A stretch of DNA of 64,000 nucleotides from Isoetes taiwanensis (taxonomy: Eukaryota; Streptophyta; Lycopodiopsida; Isoetales; Isoetaceae): assembly GCA_021234155.1 (NCBI GenBank), contig JAJEKV010000100.1, forward strand, positions 3,572,116 to 3,636,115. Direction: 5' to 3'. Positions 1-12,300 of the stretch are shown in pieces. Made by a program: the position numbers and the translations under genes. Below the pieces are notes generated by a model that ran no database searches, was not told the DNA's origin, and worked only from the letters and a program-made list of their open reading frames with translations. Position 1 is the first letter of the stretch; every line of letters starts with the position of its first letter.

Positions 1-345
1 GAAGGACCCTAGCATGACAGATTGCCTCCCCATTTATGGGGGATATTATTGTGGTCATTTATTGGTCTTCTTATTAGAGACTGGTTTTATCTACAAAATC
101 ATCTCCCAAATCCGGAGGCCGAGGAGGAGGAGGAGGAGGAGGAGGAGGAGGCAACATTTGTTGTAGATTACAGCGTGTAAGTGCGCCATATGTTGTATCT
201 GCTGTTATTTTGTGGTTATGAGTTGTTGCCTAGTACGCATCAATGTATATTGTTTCATCCTCTAGCTTTATGGGATCCATGTTTTCCTTTGGTATGTTCT
301 CTAGTGTATGACCTGAGTTGCGTGTGGATGAACTCTACCTAGGTA
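1..345. repeat. Dispersed repeat, inverted copy of 44146-44490, with a GAG microsatellite
   Basis: Read on the minus strand, this segment matches 44146-44490 nearly throughout, including the distinctive part that runs from a GTCATACACTAGAGAAC-like block to a GTCATGCTAGGGTCC-like block. A purine-rich microsatellite of GAG triplets at about 115-151 occupies the place where the other copy has TTCCTC repeats, so the simple repeat has changed length and unit. No reading frame is convincing. The copy is cut by the window edge, so its true left limit is unknown. Confidence 0.75.
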
Positions 346-1026
346 ACCCAACATATCTTATAATGGATCGAAACAAAGGATCTCAACACACAGTGAGCAC
401 ACGAGGTTTGCAAAAGTCACAAGTAATTTGTTTCTGCTAGTAGAAAGCTAGAACAACTCATGGGGTTTGAATAGAAAAATGGGCACGTCCTAAGCCTGGG
501 AATCAAAATTTCATAAGAACTTGTTATATTAAATTTCTTGACGCTTGAGGGGTAAACCCTTGTGACTTATATATTTCTAGACTTAGTGAGTTGCATACTT
601 TCAAGATAGAATGCATCATCTCAATCTCATTCTCTATTTGTGAGTTGTGCAATCCCATAATTGGAGCTTGGTTTATTATTAGTCCCAATCTAGAAGCATT
701 CCTTTATTGGTGGCACTCAACCTTTGCAAACTAGTAAGATGGAGAATGCGCAGAAGACATCGAAGATACCACTCCTTGATGGGGGCTATTTTTTCAAACT
801 AGTAAGATGGGGAATGAGCCGAAGATACTGCTTCTTGATGAGGGCTAGTTTTGAATTCAAAGGGTGATTGCAATATGAAGAGTGTGGATCTATTCTACAT
901 TCCATATATGAGTTGTGGTGCAAACTCTCCTTCGCACAAGGAAATCCCAAAAAAGAAATAATTAGAGGTAGTCGTGACAAATTTCTTGTAGGGCAATCTT
1001 TTATAATGGTTTCCACTCTAAGACTA
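346..1026. other. No gene recognised
   Basis: AT-rich unique-looking sequence. Two near-identical short stretches around 735-790 and 790-850 (an AACTAGTAAGATGG-like start followed by a CTTGATG-GGGGCTA-like block) look like a small local duplication. I see no coding, RNA or mobile-element signature. Confidence 0.4.
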
Positions 1027-1445
1027 TGCAATAAACTCATGGGAGACTGCTCAAGTAGCTCTTGGTGTGGTGTCTCCTTATACCACCATAAGAGAGGGAT
1101 GGATTTCCCATAAACATCCAGATGTTTTGACCAATTGGTTAGGTCGGGGTGGCTAAGGAACATTATATTTGGTATCAGAGCAAGGCTCAAGTTCGAGTCT
1201 CCATGGGGGCATGTATGACTTGGATACCTTAATGGTCTTGAATTGGTCTTGGACACTATGGATGTTGTGGTTTATGGTCTCGTGATGCTCGAGGATAAGT
1301 ATAGTTCTAGTGGGAGAGATTGTAACAGACCCATGGGAGACCGATCTTTGTGTGCTGTTTTTTGGTACCATCATAAGAGGGTGGAATTATTTCCCATAAG
1401 CATCTAGATGTTTTGGTCAGTTGGTTAGGTTGGAATGTTATAAAC
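1027..1445 (+). mobile_element. Miniature LTR element (TRIM-like), both terminal repeats present
   Basis: Two direct repeats of about 125-145 bp (1027-1169 and 1321-1445) flank about 150 bp of internal sequence. Directly after the first repeat stands TGGTATCAGAGC (1170-1181), the usual primer-binding site complementary to plant initiator tRNA-Met. Directly before the second is a purine-rich tract (GTGGGAGAGA) followed by TGTAACAG, a common LTR start. There is no coding capacity, which fits a TRIM. The two repeats differ at many positions, so the copy is old. A clear target duplication was not found. Confidence 0.6.
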
Positions 1446-1839
1446 TAGTCCAATTGACATCTAGCGGCGATATAATAATGGAATTTAAAGCATCTTTACA
1501 TGTGAAATGATCCAGCATTAATTTGCTACCCTCTTTCTACTCTTATCACCAAATCTTAGCTATTATTCAAAGAGCATATCACCAATGGTTGGTTATAAAA
1601 TCTTCAAAAGCCTCTCAACCATGAGTTTGCATCATCTCGAAAGATAGATACATAGATAGATAGTTGTCTAAAGGCATGCGTACCACTGAATGTCCCATTG
1701 CCTAAAATAATTGAGTACCTTGGAGTGAAACTTTGGTCCAGTGGCAACACATTATTTTAGATATAAATGAGTCTCAAGCTCTAGCCCATTAAGGTGCGTT
1801 ACTTTTAAGGTGCTTTATGGTGCATTACTTTTAAGGTGG
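1446..1839. other. No gene recognised
   Basis: AT-rich sequence with nothing recognisable apart from a short GATA/AGATAGAT-like simple stretch near 1645-1662. Confidence 0.4.
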
Positions 1840-2370
1840 TTGCGGGAAGGACTTAATAGGAAACATGTTTGTCTGGTTTGTGCATCTCAAACTAAACTAG
1901 TTGGTCTCCAGTGGACATTAGCATACTAATTCTGCTAATATGCTAAAGTTCTCATCATTCTCCTACATGCAACATCTTTGCTTCTATTACATGGTGGTTC
2001 GGGGAATGACTTAATGAGCAAAATGTTGCTATGTGCACCTCAAACTATACTAGTTGGTCTCCAGTGGTCAACATACTAATTCTCCTAATATGCTAAAGTT
2101 CCCAACTTTCTCATAGATGTGACACCATTGTTTCTATTACATAAAGTTCAATATATAAGAATCTGTGTACCAGACATTCCATGTTAACATACTAATTCTT
2201 CTAACGTGCTAAAATTCCCCTACATGCAACATCTTTGCTTTCATTACATAGAGTTCAGTATATAAGAACATCTGTTTACCAGACATTCAGCTTCCATTAT
2301 GTAGAGTTCAGTTGTGCTAAAGTTCTCCTACATATGTAACATCCTTGCTTCCATTTTGCTTCTATTACAT
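1840..2370. repeat. Degenerate tandem repeat, unit about 150 bp
   Basis: The blocks 'catactaattct..ctaatatgctaaagtt', 'catgcaacatctttgcttc' and 'tattacatagagttcagtatataagaa' recur three to four times between 1905 and 2370 at spacings of roughly 100-160 bp. A second block, 'cacctcaaactatactagttggtctccagtgg', occurs twice (about 1885-1915 and 2036-2066). The units have diverged, so this is an old local amplification. Confidence 0.55.
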
Positions 2371-3325
2371 TCATGGGTTGAGCACAACACATTCAAAGGT
2401 CCTATATTCTTACCAAGTCCATAGCTCAAAAACAAGTTATTAAGGCTTCAGTTACTGTTCAAAAAATTCTGAGGTAACTCAAGAAGTTCAAAGATCCTGC
2501 TAGTAGACTAATCACCTTGTAGTTATGGTTATGAAGAGAACACATGGTAAAATTACACCAAAGATTTTTTGCATGGCTTAAAGGACCTTCAATACCAGCC
2601 TTGCTATTGGAACAGAAAGGATTATGGCAACTAGAACTTCTCAACGTAGAAACTAATTTGCTTTGCTTTAAGTACATCCACTATGTAAGTGTGATGTAGT
2701 ACCGAAGAACACTTGTAGAGGAAGAAATTCAGATGTGATATGTTCGCCTAATTGTTTGCTAAAGTTGCTGTTTTGAAACCTGCAACTTGCATTGGTATAA
2801 AACCATGCAATGCCTGGTGGAAGTTCACCCCTAGGGTCACTTCACTGTTTTACTCCTATACAGGGCAAACATTGTTTTAAAATAGACCCGATTTCATAGC
2901 TCGGCAATCTTCTTGTTTCTTGCATCTCCAATCTTGTTGTTTCTTACAACAATGTGACACAAACATTTTCCTTCCATGGGTGTGACCCATTTGTATTTGT
3001 ATTTGTATTTTTTTTTTTTGAGAGGAGGGGAGGGAGGGGGAGGGAGATGTGACAAACATTGAGTTCCTCCTGCATGAGAAAGATTTCGAAAGAAAATTGA
3101 GGGCAGTGACAAAATGTTGAAGAGAAATTCGATGGGGAAATGCTTTTTGTTTTCTTCTTGCATTCTTCGACAACAGGGTAGCATCCACCATCTCGTAACG
3201 CTGCTTTCACCCTTTTAAGCAAATGATGTGAATGATTATGGCCAAATGCAGATCATGTCAACGTAAATTTGAGTTTTCACGCAGGGTTCCAAAGTGATTT
3301 TTATTTAAGATGTTAATTAAACATT
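2371..3325. other. No gene recognised
   Basis: Low-complexity AT-rich DNA with a polypurine stretch at about 3017-3048 (GAGGGGAGGGAGGGGGAGGG). Overlapping minus-strand frames at 2877-3222 run through this purine tract and have no family resemblance, so I do not call them. Confidence 0.4.
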
Positions 3326-4845
3326 GAATATGTAGCATAATAACAGGGGGTTTTCTTTGTGTTTTTGTACGCTTTTCACTAAGGTTTTCCTATGATTTCG
3401 TGATGTATTCAAATGGATGTACTAATGCGTACATCTAGAGTGCACCATTTCTGAGCCATTGATTTTAGCCTCTTTTTTTTTTCAATGGTCAACAACCAAT
3501 GGCTCATAACAAAAGCCCTTTTTTTGTGCGTGTGGTGCATAACGGTCAACAACCAATGGCTCACAACAAAAGCCCTTTTTTTGTGCGTGTGGTGCATAAT
3601 GATCAACAACCAATGGCTCACAACAAAAGCCCTCTTTTTGTGTGTGTGGTGCATAATGGGCACATGAAGGGCTTGAAGGGCGCATGTAGTGCAATTTCCT
3701 CGCCGGCAACACATTTCTTATCATAACTTTTGATCTAGAGCTCTGTTTCAGATGATTTTTATTTTGTTGGAAAGCTCTCTCTGAGATCTTTTTGATAGTG
3801 TATGATATGAATATGTTTGGTTAAGTTATCTATACTAAAACAACAATTTTTCGGCCGGGTTTGGTAGGCTTTCACATCCTACCAGCTGATTAATACATGA
3901 TTGCGCTATTGGATATTGTTTTATGGCTCATTAGAATGAAGATTGCAAAAATTACCATGCATTTTTAGATTTTGAGGCAGTTATCAAGCAAATTCTAAGG
4001 CTTCTAGATCCTTGTGCTAACAAGCAGAAAAGTTTTCCACTTTGGTTTCTCACCACAAGAATCCATGGAGGCCAAAGGCTGCTGTTAAATTCTAGTTGAA
4101 AAATGTTTTTGTATGGGTGTTGCAAACTTTATGACTTTCAGAATAATGGGATCAATCTGCTCTATCTTTATGGTAACTTTTACTTATGTTCTATTTGTTT
4201 TATTGTGATGAAATTCAAAAGCTACAGGTGATGAAATCCTCAAATGAATTCTAGTTTTTTCTGTTTTGAATTCTAAAATTTTTTGTCACTGAGGGACAGG
4301 GACAGGGGGGGACGGGCGTCCCTAAAGCCCCGAAGGGGCCAAATTTTTTTTTTTTTGCAACACAAACCATTAACATCCAACATATAAAAATTAAATCCCC
4401 CAACACATAACAACCATTGACATTAACAACCAACACATAACTACCATTGACATTAATTAACACAATTATTGGGTCCAACACATTTAAATTAAAACCCCCC
4501 TTAAACCCCCTTTGGTTTGGGTGCATATTCACACGAGGGGTGACTCCGGGCAACGAGAGTTGTTGGATAGGCATATTCACCCATTATTCCTTAATCTACA
4601 CCGTACGTAAAGTTCCTCGTTTGTGGGGTATGCAAGTACAAAATTTGCTATACTGTATAACAAGATTCGCAAAATACTATAAGATTTCAAGCAGAATACT
4701 ATATGGTGTTGATTTCGTACGTGCAAAATACAATTATGAGGGATCTCGCTGCCCTACGCCACCCCCCGTGTGAATATGCACCCAAACCAAAGGGGGTTTA
4801 AGGGGGGTTTTAATTTAAATGTGTTGGACCCAATAATTGTGTGAA
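3326..4845. mobile_element. Foldback-like element, copy 1: long left arm, loop, short right arm
   Basis: The stretch 3326-4536 is the reverse complement of about 22416-23620, so it is one arm of a repeated element. Around 4461-4536 and 4768-4842 lies a strong inverted repeat of about 75 bp (CAATTATTGGGTCC outward, C-runs and a GGTTTGGGTGCATATTCACAC motif inward) enclosing a loop of about 230 bp. The loop is nearly identical in copy 2 and has the same orientation there, although the long arm is on the other side. I read this as a large terminal-inverted-repeat or foldback element with one arm shortened. The loop holds an open frame of 108 codons (4447-4773) conserved in both copies, with no recognisable protein family; it may be incidental. 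No transposase is present. Confidence 0.65.
3485..3663. repeat. 57-bp minisatellite, three units, inside the foldback arm
   Basis: The unit begins GGTCAACAACCAATGGCTCA, continues with an AACAAAAGCCC block and ends in GTGTGGTGCATAA. It is repeated three times with few changes. Because 57 is a multiple of three, the array is open in several frames on both strands; these frames are by-products of the repeat, not genes. The matching array in copy 2 lies at about 23290-23463. Confidence 0.8.
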
Positions 4846-5240
4846 TATATAGCACAATAATAGGGGGTTTCCGTGTGTTTTTTGTACGATTGTCAATATG
4901 TTTTTGCTATGATTTGGTCGATGTACTCGTTTGACTGTCCTAAATATTATTTATAGAGTCCACCTTTACTTGGTCGTTGATTTTCAGGGAAAAAAAAAAA
5001 AAGATTGTGTAGTTGTATATGAATATTAGACAAAGGCTAAAAAATGAGAGATTGTGTGGTTGTATGTGAATATTAGATAAAGACTTGGCCGATTTTGTGA
5101 TGATGTAGCTCACTTCAATCTCAGATATCTCCCTCCTGGGGTGTCCGTTTCGAGCGGTTTTGGTGCGTTGGAAAGCCCTTGCAGTAAGTTTTCCAACGGT
5201 GTATGGCATCAAGTGTATATACTTTGTATACTTTTGTTTA
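4846..5240 (+). repeat. Diverged third copy of the foldback arm
   Basis: From GAATATATAGCACAATAATAGGGGG onwards the order of landmarks repeats that of 3326-3830: the G-run, the GTGTTTTTTGTACG block, a CTATGATTT-GG block, a run of A/T, a private tandem repeat (about 48 bp, two units, 5004-5085), then the GTTGGAAAGC..TTTTCCAACGGTGTATG block. It is clearly the same architecture but much more diverged, and its internal minisatellite is unrelated to the 57-bp one. Confidence 0.5.
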
Positions 5241-5399
5241 TATCAATCTCATTTCTCTATTCATGTCAATGTGAAGTCTCATATAGGGAGAATTGAAACA
5301 ATTTGGATCCCCCCACAAAACATAAATTCTCACATGGTAAAATTATAAATAAATAATAACAACTATAAAATATAAAAGAAATCGTATATAAAATATTAC

Positions 5400-5660
5400 T
5401 AAAAAAAAAAATACTAAATATAAGTTTGTCACTTGTGACAAATTCAAACTTATCATGAGTGACAAAATAAGTCTTTCGTGACAAATTTAAGTTTGACACA
5501 TGTGGCAAAATTTATTTTTTGTCTCACGCATGACAACTGATTCCACGTTTGTCACGAGTGATAAAAGTCATTTTTCACGAAGAAATTAATATAATAATAT
5601 AGTGTGAACTTTGCGTGATAAGAACGCGATAAACAAGCTAATCTCTACTAGTGATTGCAT
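5400..5660 (-). mobile_element. Possible CACTA-type transposon end with subterminal repeats
   Basis: Read on the minus strand, the segment starts CACTAGTAGAGATTAG near 5657, a typical CACTA (En/Spm) terminal motif. It then carries several copies of a TTTGTCAC-TCGTGACAAA-like palindromic motif at 10-40 bp spacing, as CACTA subterminal regions do. The opposite end was not found in the window, and no transposase accompanies it, so this is a fragment or a chance likeness. Confidence 0.4.
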
Positions 5661-5822
5661 TTGTTTTATTCGAACTTGCAGGCAAGATTGCCCTCTAAGG
5701 CATTAATATCAATACTAGATAAATGGAATTTATATATTGCACGTATTTGATCTAGTAGAACCCACAAGAAAATTTGACGATCCATCTCTAATAACTAATC
5801 AATTGGCAAACATGCACTTCTT

Positions 5823-6050
5823 ATAAATTGAACGGTAAACATAGTAATAGCAAACACACGTTATAGAAATTGAATGATAAACATAGTAATAGAAAAAATA
5901 CACATTATAGGAATGGAATGGTAGACAGAGTAATAATTGCATATTTTTGAAGAAGACTCTATGAACTGAACATTATAGGGTATGCAAAGCTCAATATTCT
6001 TGAATAAGACTTTATGTATTGAACATTATAGGGCGTGCGAAGCTAAAATT
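5823..6050. repeat. Two adjacent short tandem repeats
   Basis: A unit of about 57 bp (GGTAAACATAGTAATAG...TTATAGAAATTGAA) is repeated about three times between 5823 and 5940. A different unit of about 63 bp (GAACATTATAGGG-TGC-AAGCT...GAAGACT) is repeated twice between 5947 and 6050. Confidence 0.6.
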
Positions 6051-9000
6051 GAGAAGTGAAAACTATACTTTGAAAGCATTATTACCAAAGCAAGTGATAG
6101 TCATTACAACTTAATATACTTCAACCAATCAATCATTGATTTATGTTTACAACAGAGTTGCTTGCTTCTCCACATAGCTTCCTCACATAAATAATTTAAA
6201 TCATTATCTAGCTGGAAGCGAATTTCATGTCAATGCAGCATGGCCAGCCTCTCATTGATCCTCCAAGCTCCCAACAACCCTTTCTAATGTCATAATTAGG
6301 CAAGGCTATCCTCTTGTAAAACAAGTGTACCATGACTATGATAACATATCCCATGCAATGATGGGAAGAATCCTTAACTTCCAAATCAATCTTGAGCTTA
6401 TGTTGTGCCAAAAATGTGTTGACGTCAAGTTTGGCCATTAAACTCTAGTTGATGATGCCTTTGCAACATGAATGCTCCTTCTAAAGCGTAACTCGGGACC
6501 TAAAATAAGATATTAAGATTGGCCCCTCCTTGCAAATAATGATCCCTTCCTTTTCATAATCTTGTGGAGATGCATAGCTTGTTACACTCTATCTATTTGA
6601 AGTAGCATGTAGTCCATCATGTTATCATAGTAGGGCCAGTAGCTATTAAAGAACCCTCGACTTTGTCTTCAAAGTGGCCATCTAAGGGGACCTCATTCCC
6701 CTTGCTCCAAGTATTCGTAGTTGAATCACATCTTTCTATATGCAACATAGATGGGCTTAGAAAATCCACCCATTTAGACATAATAGCTACTATCTTAAAG
6801 GAAGATGTCCTCTCGTGCTCTGGTGAATTTAAGAGCTTAAATTTAAGAGATTAGCTTCAAGTTGAAGCGTGGATTCTAGTCCTAGACATCATTCTCTTGC
6901 ATGTTTCTTAGGAATAGTTTTTGCATGCTTTATGTCTAATTTTTTTGACATAAACAATATTCTTGCATGATGGGGATGTTTAGCGGGCTTCATAGGTAAA
7001 TATTTTCAAAAACTACCTTTGTAAGATAATGTGAGGAGCTAATTTTTAGGGTCTTTTCAGATTAAATTATCACGTAGTTATTCACTATTCTCCTCTTCTG
7101 ATTTATTTTTTTCTTCTAATTTTATAAGAATTTGAATTGATATATTATTTTACCCTTTTTTTTCTTTTTATGTAATTTATTTATTTTCATTAGTCTCACT
7201 TTTTATTTAATGTACGTTATAATCACCAATCTGCACGTTTTTAGTGTGTGGTCAGCATGGTTGGACTTTAGCCAATGCAGCATGTGACCATGAACCAATG
7301 CCCAGTTCTGCCAAGGTTGGTCAGCGACATCGACTAGCCGAAAACCATTGGCAACATCGTTGAGTGATAATTTTCTCTATAAACAATTGTTATTGTAGTG
7401 TCTTTTTGTTTTTATTACATGCTTTGTGGTAGGGAATATCATGGCATCTGCTACCTGATTAGTATGGTTAGATGATATGAGATTTGGCCATCACCCAAGG
7501 CATATATAATATTGGATCTATGCTGCTCCAGGTTGCAAGCATCCCTCCAAGCTAGAAAAGGATCCTAGTTAGCTGGGGTATGCAGATCCAAAGGATGCTC
7601 AAATCACCAAAAGGCCTTCCACCAGAGCATTAGTGGCCAAATGACAGGAGGACGGGATAGCAACCGAAGCGAAGAGTAATGATAGACCCCTGCAAGACTC
7701 AGTCCAAGCAGGAGAGAGGTGCCATGCGGTGGACACCATATAAGGCACAACAGATGCACTCTAAATAGCATGAGGCCAGGGGATATGCTGGGATCTTTAT
7801 TAGAGGGGACCATCAAATTGATAGAGACACTACACATGCAGCGGCGAGATGAGAGATCACTTTTGAGGCCAATGCGAGAGAGGAAGTGTAGGTCACACCA
7901 TGACCCTACTCTACGTCTTCACCTATTGATGTGGATGGCAACCAAGTCTATTCCACTTGTCAGTCTCGTAGAGGTTAATGAATTAGAGGCTAATAACTAA
8001 TGCTTTGGTAGAGCAGTTGGCATTTCGGGGAAGCCAACCATAGAGGAGCATGTTATGGTACAAGTTTAGGGGTATGGCTCAGACCACTTATAAAAGGAAT
8101 ATAGATGGAAGCATGAATTTAAAACCCTAGAAAAAAACATTCAAAGAATCATCAGCTAATTTACAAGTTATTAACCTTAGGGAATCTATTGATACTTTAA
8201 AATGAATAAAACTGAATTGTTAAGAAATGTTGGTCACTATAATAGTAGTGACCTACTGTAATCGGAACATAATAAAGGATCTAGAATGGACCAGAATTGG
8301 CTGGAAAGGCCAGGCCATAATCCAATTTAGTAAGTTCCAGTCAATTTAAGCTAAAGGAAACTCTAATCTAGCTAAAAACTGATCTTGTAAAAAAGCTATA
8401 TAAGAGCATCCAATTTGTGAAAGCAATGTGTAAAAGCTAGAGAAAAACTTATTTCCCAAATCCTTTGCTAAATTAAGCCAATTCTTGAATAAGCTTTAGT
8501 ATTGTAATCCAGAATTTTCCAGAGAAGTTGTTCCAGTATTACTTATCAGATTCTTAGAATTATTGGGAGGGAGCTTTTGCATTTCAGTTTGAAACCGATG
8601 ATAGGAGAGCAATGCCACTCGTTAGTTGATCTATTTATGTACTTTTTTATGAGTTGTAATACCAATAATACAAATGTGTCTTTGTTCTATGCTTTTTAAT
8701 AAAAAATTTAGATTTTATCGTTTTAAATTTTTGACTGGCATTTGAAAGGTTGCAATTTGAGAATTTTCTGTCATGTGAATGGCATAAAACTATTTTGCAT
8801 GTCTTTCAAAAACTATCGAGCTTTAACGCTGATTTAGACTCGAATTTTTCTATGTTCTGCTGCAATAAACTGACATGATACCCATGTGATTAAAACATAA
8901 TTTCTTTCAGATTATGTTCAATAGCGGTCAACACAGCTATAGCAGACTCCCATTTGATTTGCTGAAACCGGCTTAGAAATAACTGCATAAATCCTAAAAC

Positions 9001-9252
9001 CAAAAGCCATATTTCGCATTCACATTTTGCTCATAATGAAGACATGACAAAAACAAGAACATACAAACAGTTTTACAAAATAAACAAGGTGCTGCGCACG
9101 GAGGGTTGCCCTACGTGACTCGAGGGTGAAATGGCTTAAATCACACCAATCAGATTGGAATATGTACTAAGTTTTCTCTCAATTTGTACCAAATATATAA
9201 AATGAACTATTCTGTTCATATTTGCTAAAGATTTATAAAGCCATAGTGTACC
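6051..9252. other. No gene recognised
   Basis: AT-rich DNA with no frame of recognised family. The part 8221-8720 has LTR- or promoter-like features (a CTATATAAGAGC box near 8396 and later poly-A-signal-like AATAAA), but no partner repeat or primer-binding site could be assigned. The frames at 7604-8000 are not recognised. Confidence 0.35.
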
Positions 9253-9344
9253 CAGCATATGCTAGGCATATGCCGGCATATACCTGGATATGCCCACAAA
9301 CCCACATAAACGAGGGTTTGCCCCCCTAGGGGCAACCCAAAAAA
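9253..9344 (+). repeat. Dispersed 92-bp repeat, direct copy at 13516-13606
   Basis: The segment runs from CAGCATATGCTAGG through a series of nested near-palindromes (GCATATGC, GCCGGCATAT) to GGTTTGCCCCCCTAGGGGCAACCC-like dyad symmetry. The copy at 13516 differs at only a few positions. It may be one end of a small transposon, or a short MITE. Confidence 0.6.
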
Positions 9345-12300
9345 GACTACATTATATATGTTGCGAAAACTGCTACCAACTATATAGCTTCACCAAAGCG
9401 TGACGATAAATGAAATATCATGATTTCTAGACCATATTGAATGTTTATTCGACTACAAAAGAGACCAATGTAAGCAATGAATAGCGACATCATTTAGGAA
9501 CATAAGACAGACAAAAGGGACATGCAAAAGTAGGTGTATGGTGAAGGAAACGCTTTTTAAAATTTTTTGAACTTTACAAAAGAAATATTTCATCATTTGA
9601 TGAAATGGGAAGAAAAATAAATAGTCCAGTAGTAACCGCAAATTAGCAATTGCTCTCGGCACTTAACAATGATGCCCCTTCATGCAAACATATTAGTGCT
9701 TGCAAACATATTAGTGCTTGCAAACAAAAATATCAGGACAGTCAAAGATTGGTTAAAAATTGATAACATTCACCAGTTATTTGGCATAGAAATTCCTAGC
9801 AGTAAAATACCCATACTATTTTTACAATAGACAATATAATAAGCAGCATTGTTTACATGTGAAGAAATTTATTCTTTTTGGAACCTAATGTTTTAGAAGT
9901 TATGGCATTTCTAAAGGTGAGTTAATTTTCCTTTTCTTTATGCAGCTCCTGTCTACATACAACTTCTTCCAGCCTACGTATTTTTCTTCCCTTGCAGATT
10001 CTTAGATTATACCCTTGCAACCTTATTTCGCCGCTTTCATGTTTTTGAGTGCTATATCATGATTTGACATTTGCCCAACTTCGATTCTTCGTCAGATATC
10101 GTTGTCCAAATGAGTTGTTTTGAACATATTTTAGCATGTTCTGCCCCAACTATTTCAATTACTGCATCCGCAACAATCTTACCATCATGCACTTCTTTTA
10201 GTTGCCGTTGAATATATTTTGACATCAGGAACTTTCCAACTATTGATTGGGTGCTTAACTTCCATCATAAAACATACAACAAGAAGACTTGAATTTGAAA
10301 AGAAGGATAAGACTTCCATCTTGCATTATAAAGATTAAAAAGAGAGTAAACGGTTCAAGAACAAGAATGGCCAACGGTTACCTTCAACGGGTTGTAGGAC
10401 ATTACAAGAAGGTATATTCGCAAATCAAACTTCTTCCCAGCCACTAAGTATGGGTTCTTAATATATCTTTGCACTATATAACTCTCAACCTGTTCAGTAC
10501 TATAAGTGCAATGTAAGCATGCACATATGTTCAAGAAAATAAAATACCTGAGGATTGTCTACTTTCCAGCGATGGTCCTTCTTCCACTCACTAATTTGTC
10601 CCAGCTTATGGAAAAGAAATATACCCCTTCCTTGAGCCTTCCCAACACAGCAAATAGAAGAGAACAGTTTGATGCCAATATATTACACAGCAAATAGAAG
10701 AGAACAGTTTGATGTCAATATATTAATTGGAACCATAGCATACACTATAATTTTTCTTCCTGAGAAAACATGATGGAGTGACATCTGTTTGGACATGGAC
10801 CAAAGAAAGCAGCAAATGCAAATGCTATAGTAATGCTCTGAAACACTATAAGCCTTAGAGAGAGCAAAGAAGCCATGACATTCCTAAAGGATGGCCATTC
10901 TTCTTCTGCTTCCAAGAGCTGCACATAATTTGTGATATAGAAAATATTCTACAGCAGAAATATTATAATGGAAATGTCTGAATAAACCATTATCAGTACT
11001 TAAAAGTGCTGTCCATGACACGTCCTTGACAAATCATATTCCAAAGATTTGGAGAAAGGAATTGCTCAATGTTTAACGAAAGACTTCCACCTGTAGACAC
11101 AATTTAAAGCTGGAGACATCTTAATGGTCCCCTGCTACATACAACTTGTTCCCTAGAAGTAAAGGCAAATCTGTTGATCTCCAACTATAAATCTAAATGA
11201 CATGTCTAAGTAGAAAAATAGAAGATGCTTTGACTTACTCCTTTGCATACTGCAGAGAAAAATACCTGAGCTGAGACTACCTCCACAATATGATGCCCGA
11301 GCAATTGAGAAATCGCATTCAATGTTGTATCAAGCAGTTTTTGTCGAAGTCAGAGAAAACAAGAAAGAATGTGAATGTCTCTAATAATCCACATATGTAG
11401 AGAACACCTTTCTTCACTCTTCATAAGCTTCAAATGTTATATAAGCTGCAAATCCACAACAGCAAATGGGCCTTAATAGGCCTCGAGTGCATGTTGCCAA
11501 CTAATCGAATATTAGGAACTAACAAAATAATCAATTCCAAATACTATTGCATCTATAAAAATGGCAAACATGCCAAGAAAAAGTGCATCAAAAAAGATTT
11601 GGTATTTTCTGCAATGATGTATAGGTGGAAATGGATATTTCAAGACAGTAATTATGAAATAAAATCATACAGGATTTTTGTACCTCAAATTTGTTATTCT
11701 CGCAATGCTTGGTTGAATTGTAAGCTTTTTTGCGGTATAAGACCGAATGTCTACTTACAACAGATTGGCCTTTAGGACAATCATGGAAGGTTGTCTGCAG
11801 GACGTAACTCACTCCATGCAAATGGATCTAACTCAGTCAATGGCAAAGAGAAGGGAGCCTCCTTTGGTGCATAACCTCAAACCTTGCACACCAGTTTCAC
11901 ATTGAGTAATGCATGTAGGACCTTGTCCCTTGTTAATATGAGCGTTGAGACAAAAATGTGAAAAAATGAACTTACCAACGGCAGCAGGCCTCTTAGGACC
12001 AAAAGATGAGGCAAGTGCTCCCAACTATCAAGGTGGTTCTAAACGCAGGAGTGCTACTTGCTGTGAGTTAGCTAAGCGCTCAAATACACCAGGGATGGGT
12101 CATTTGATTGCCCAAATGCTGGAGCAAATGAGATACCAAACATGAGAGGCCAGAAAATAGTGCCCTACAAATTGTCATGGAGAAACATAAGACTTTCCAA
12201 GAATCGAAGCCATCATAGACTAATTTCAATGCACAACACGTCAAGAAAGAACCATTCAGAAAATATGATGTAGAGGAAAACTGCAAAAATGACCAATATA

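Noticed and set aside
1170-1205. tRNA-like motif (TGGTATCAGAGC then AGTTCGAGTC)
   Set aside because: No cloverleaf can be drawn; it is the primer-binding site of the TRIM-like element.
4447-4773. 108-codon frame in the foldback loop as a gene
   Set aside because: Conserved in both copies only as the DNA itself is nearly identical; no protein family, and the ends of the frame lie in the inverted repeat.
8221-8720. Possible LTR or promoter
   Set aside because: TATA-like and AATAAA-like words are present, but no second copy, primer-binding site or clear TG..CA limits.
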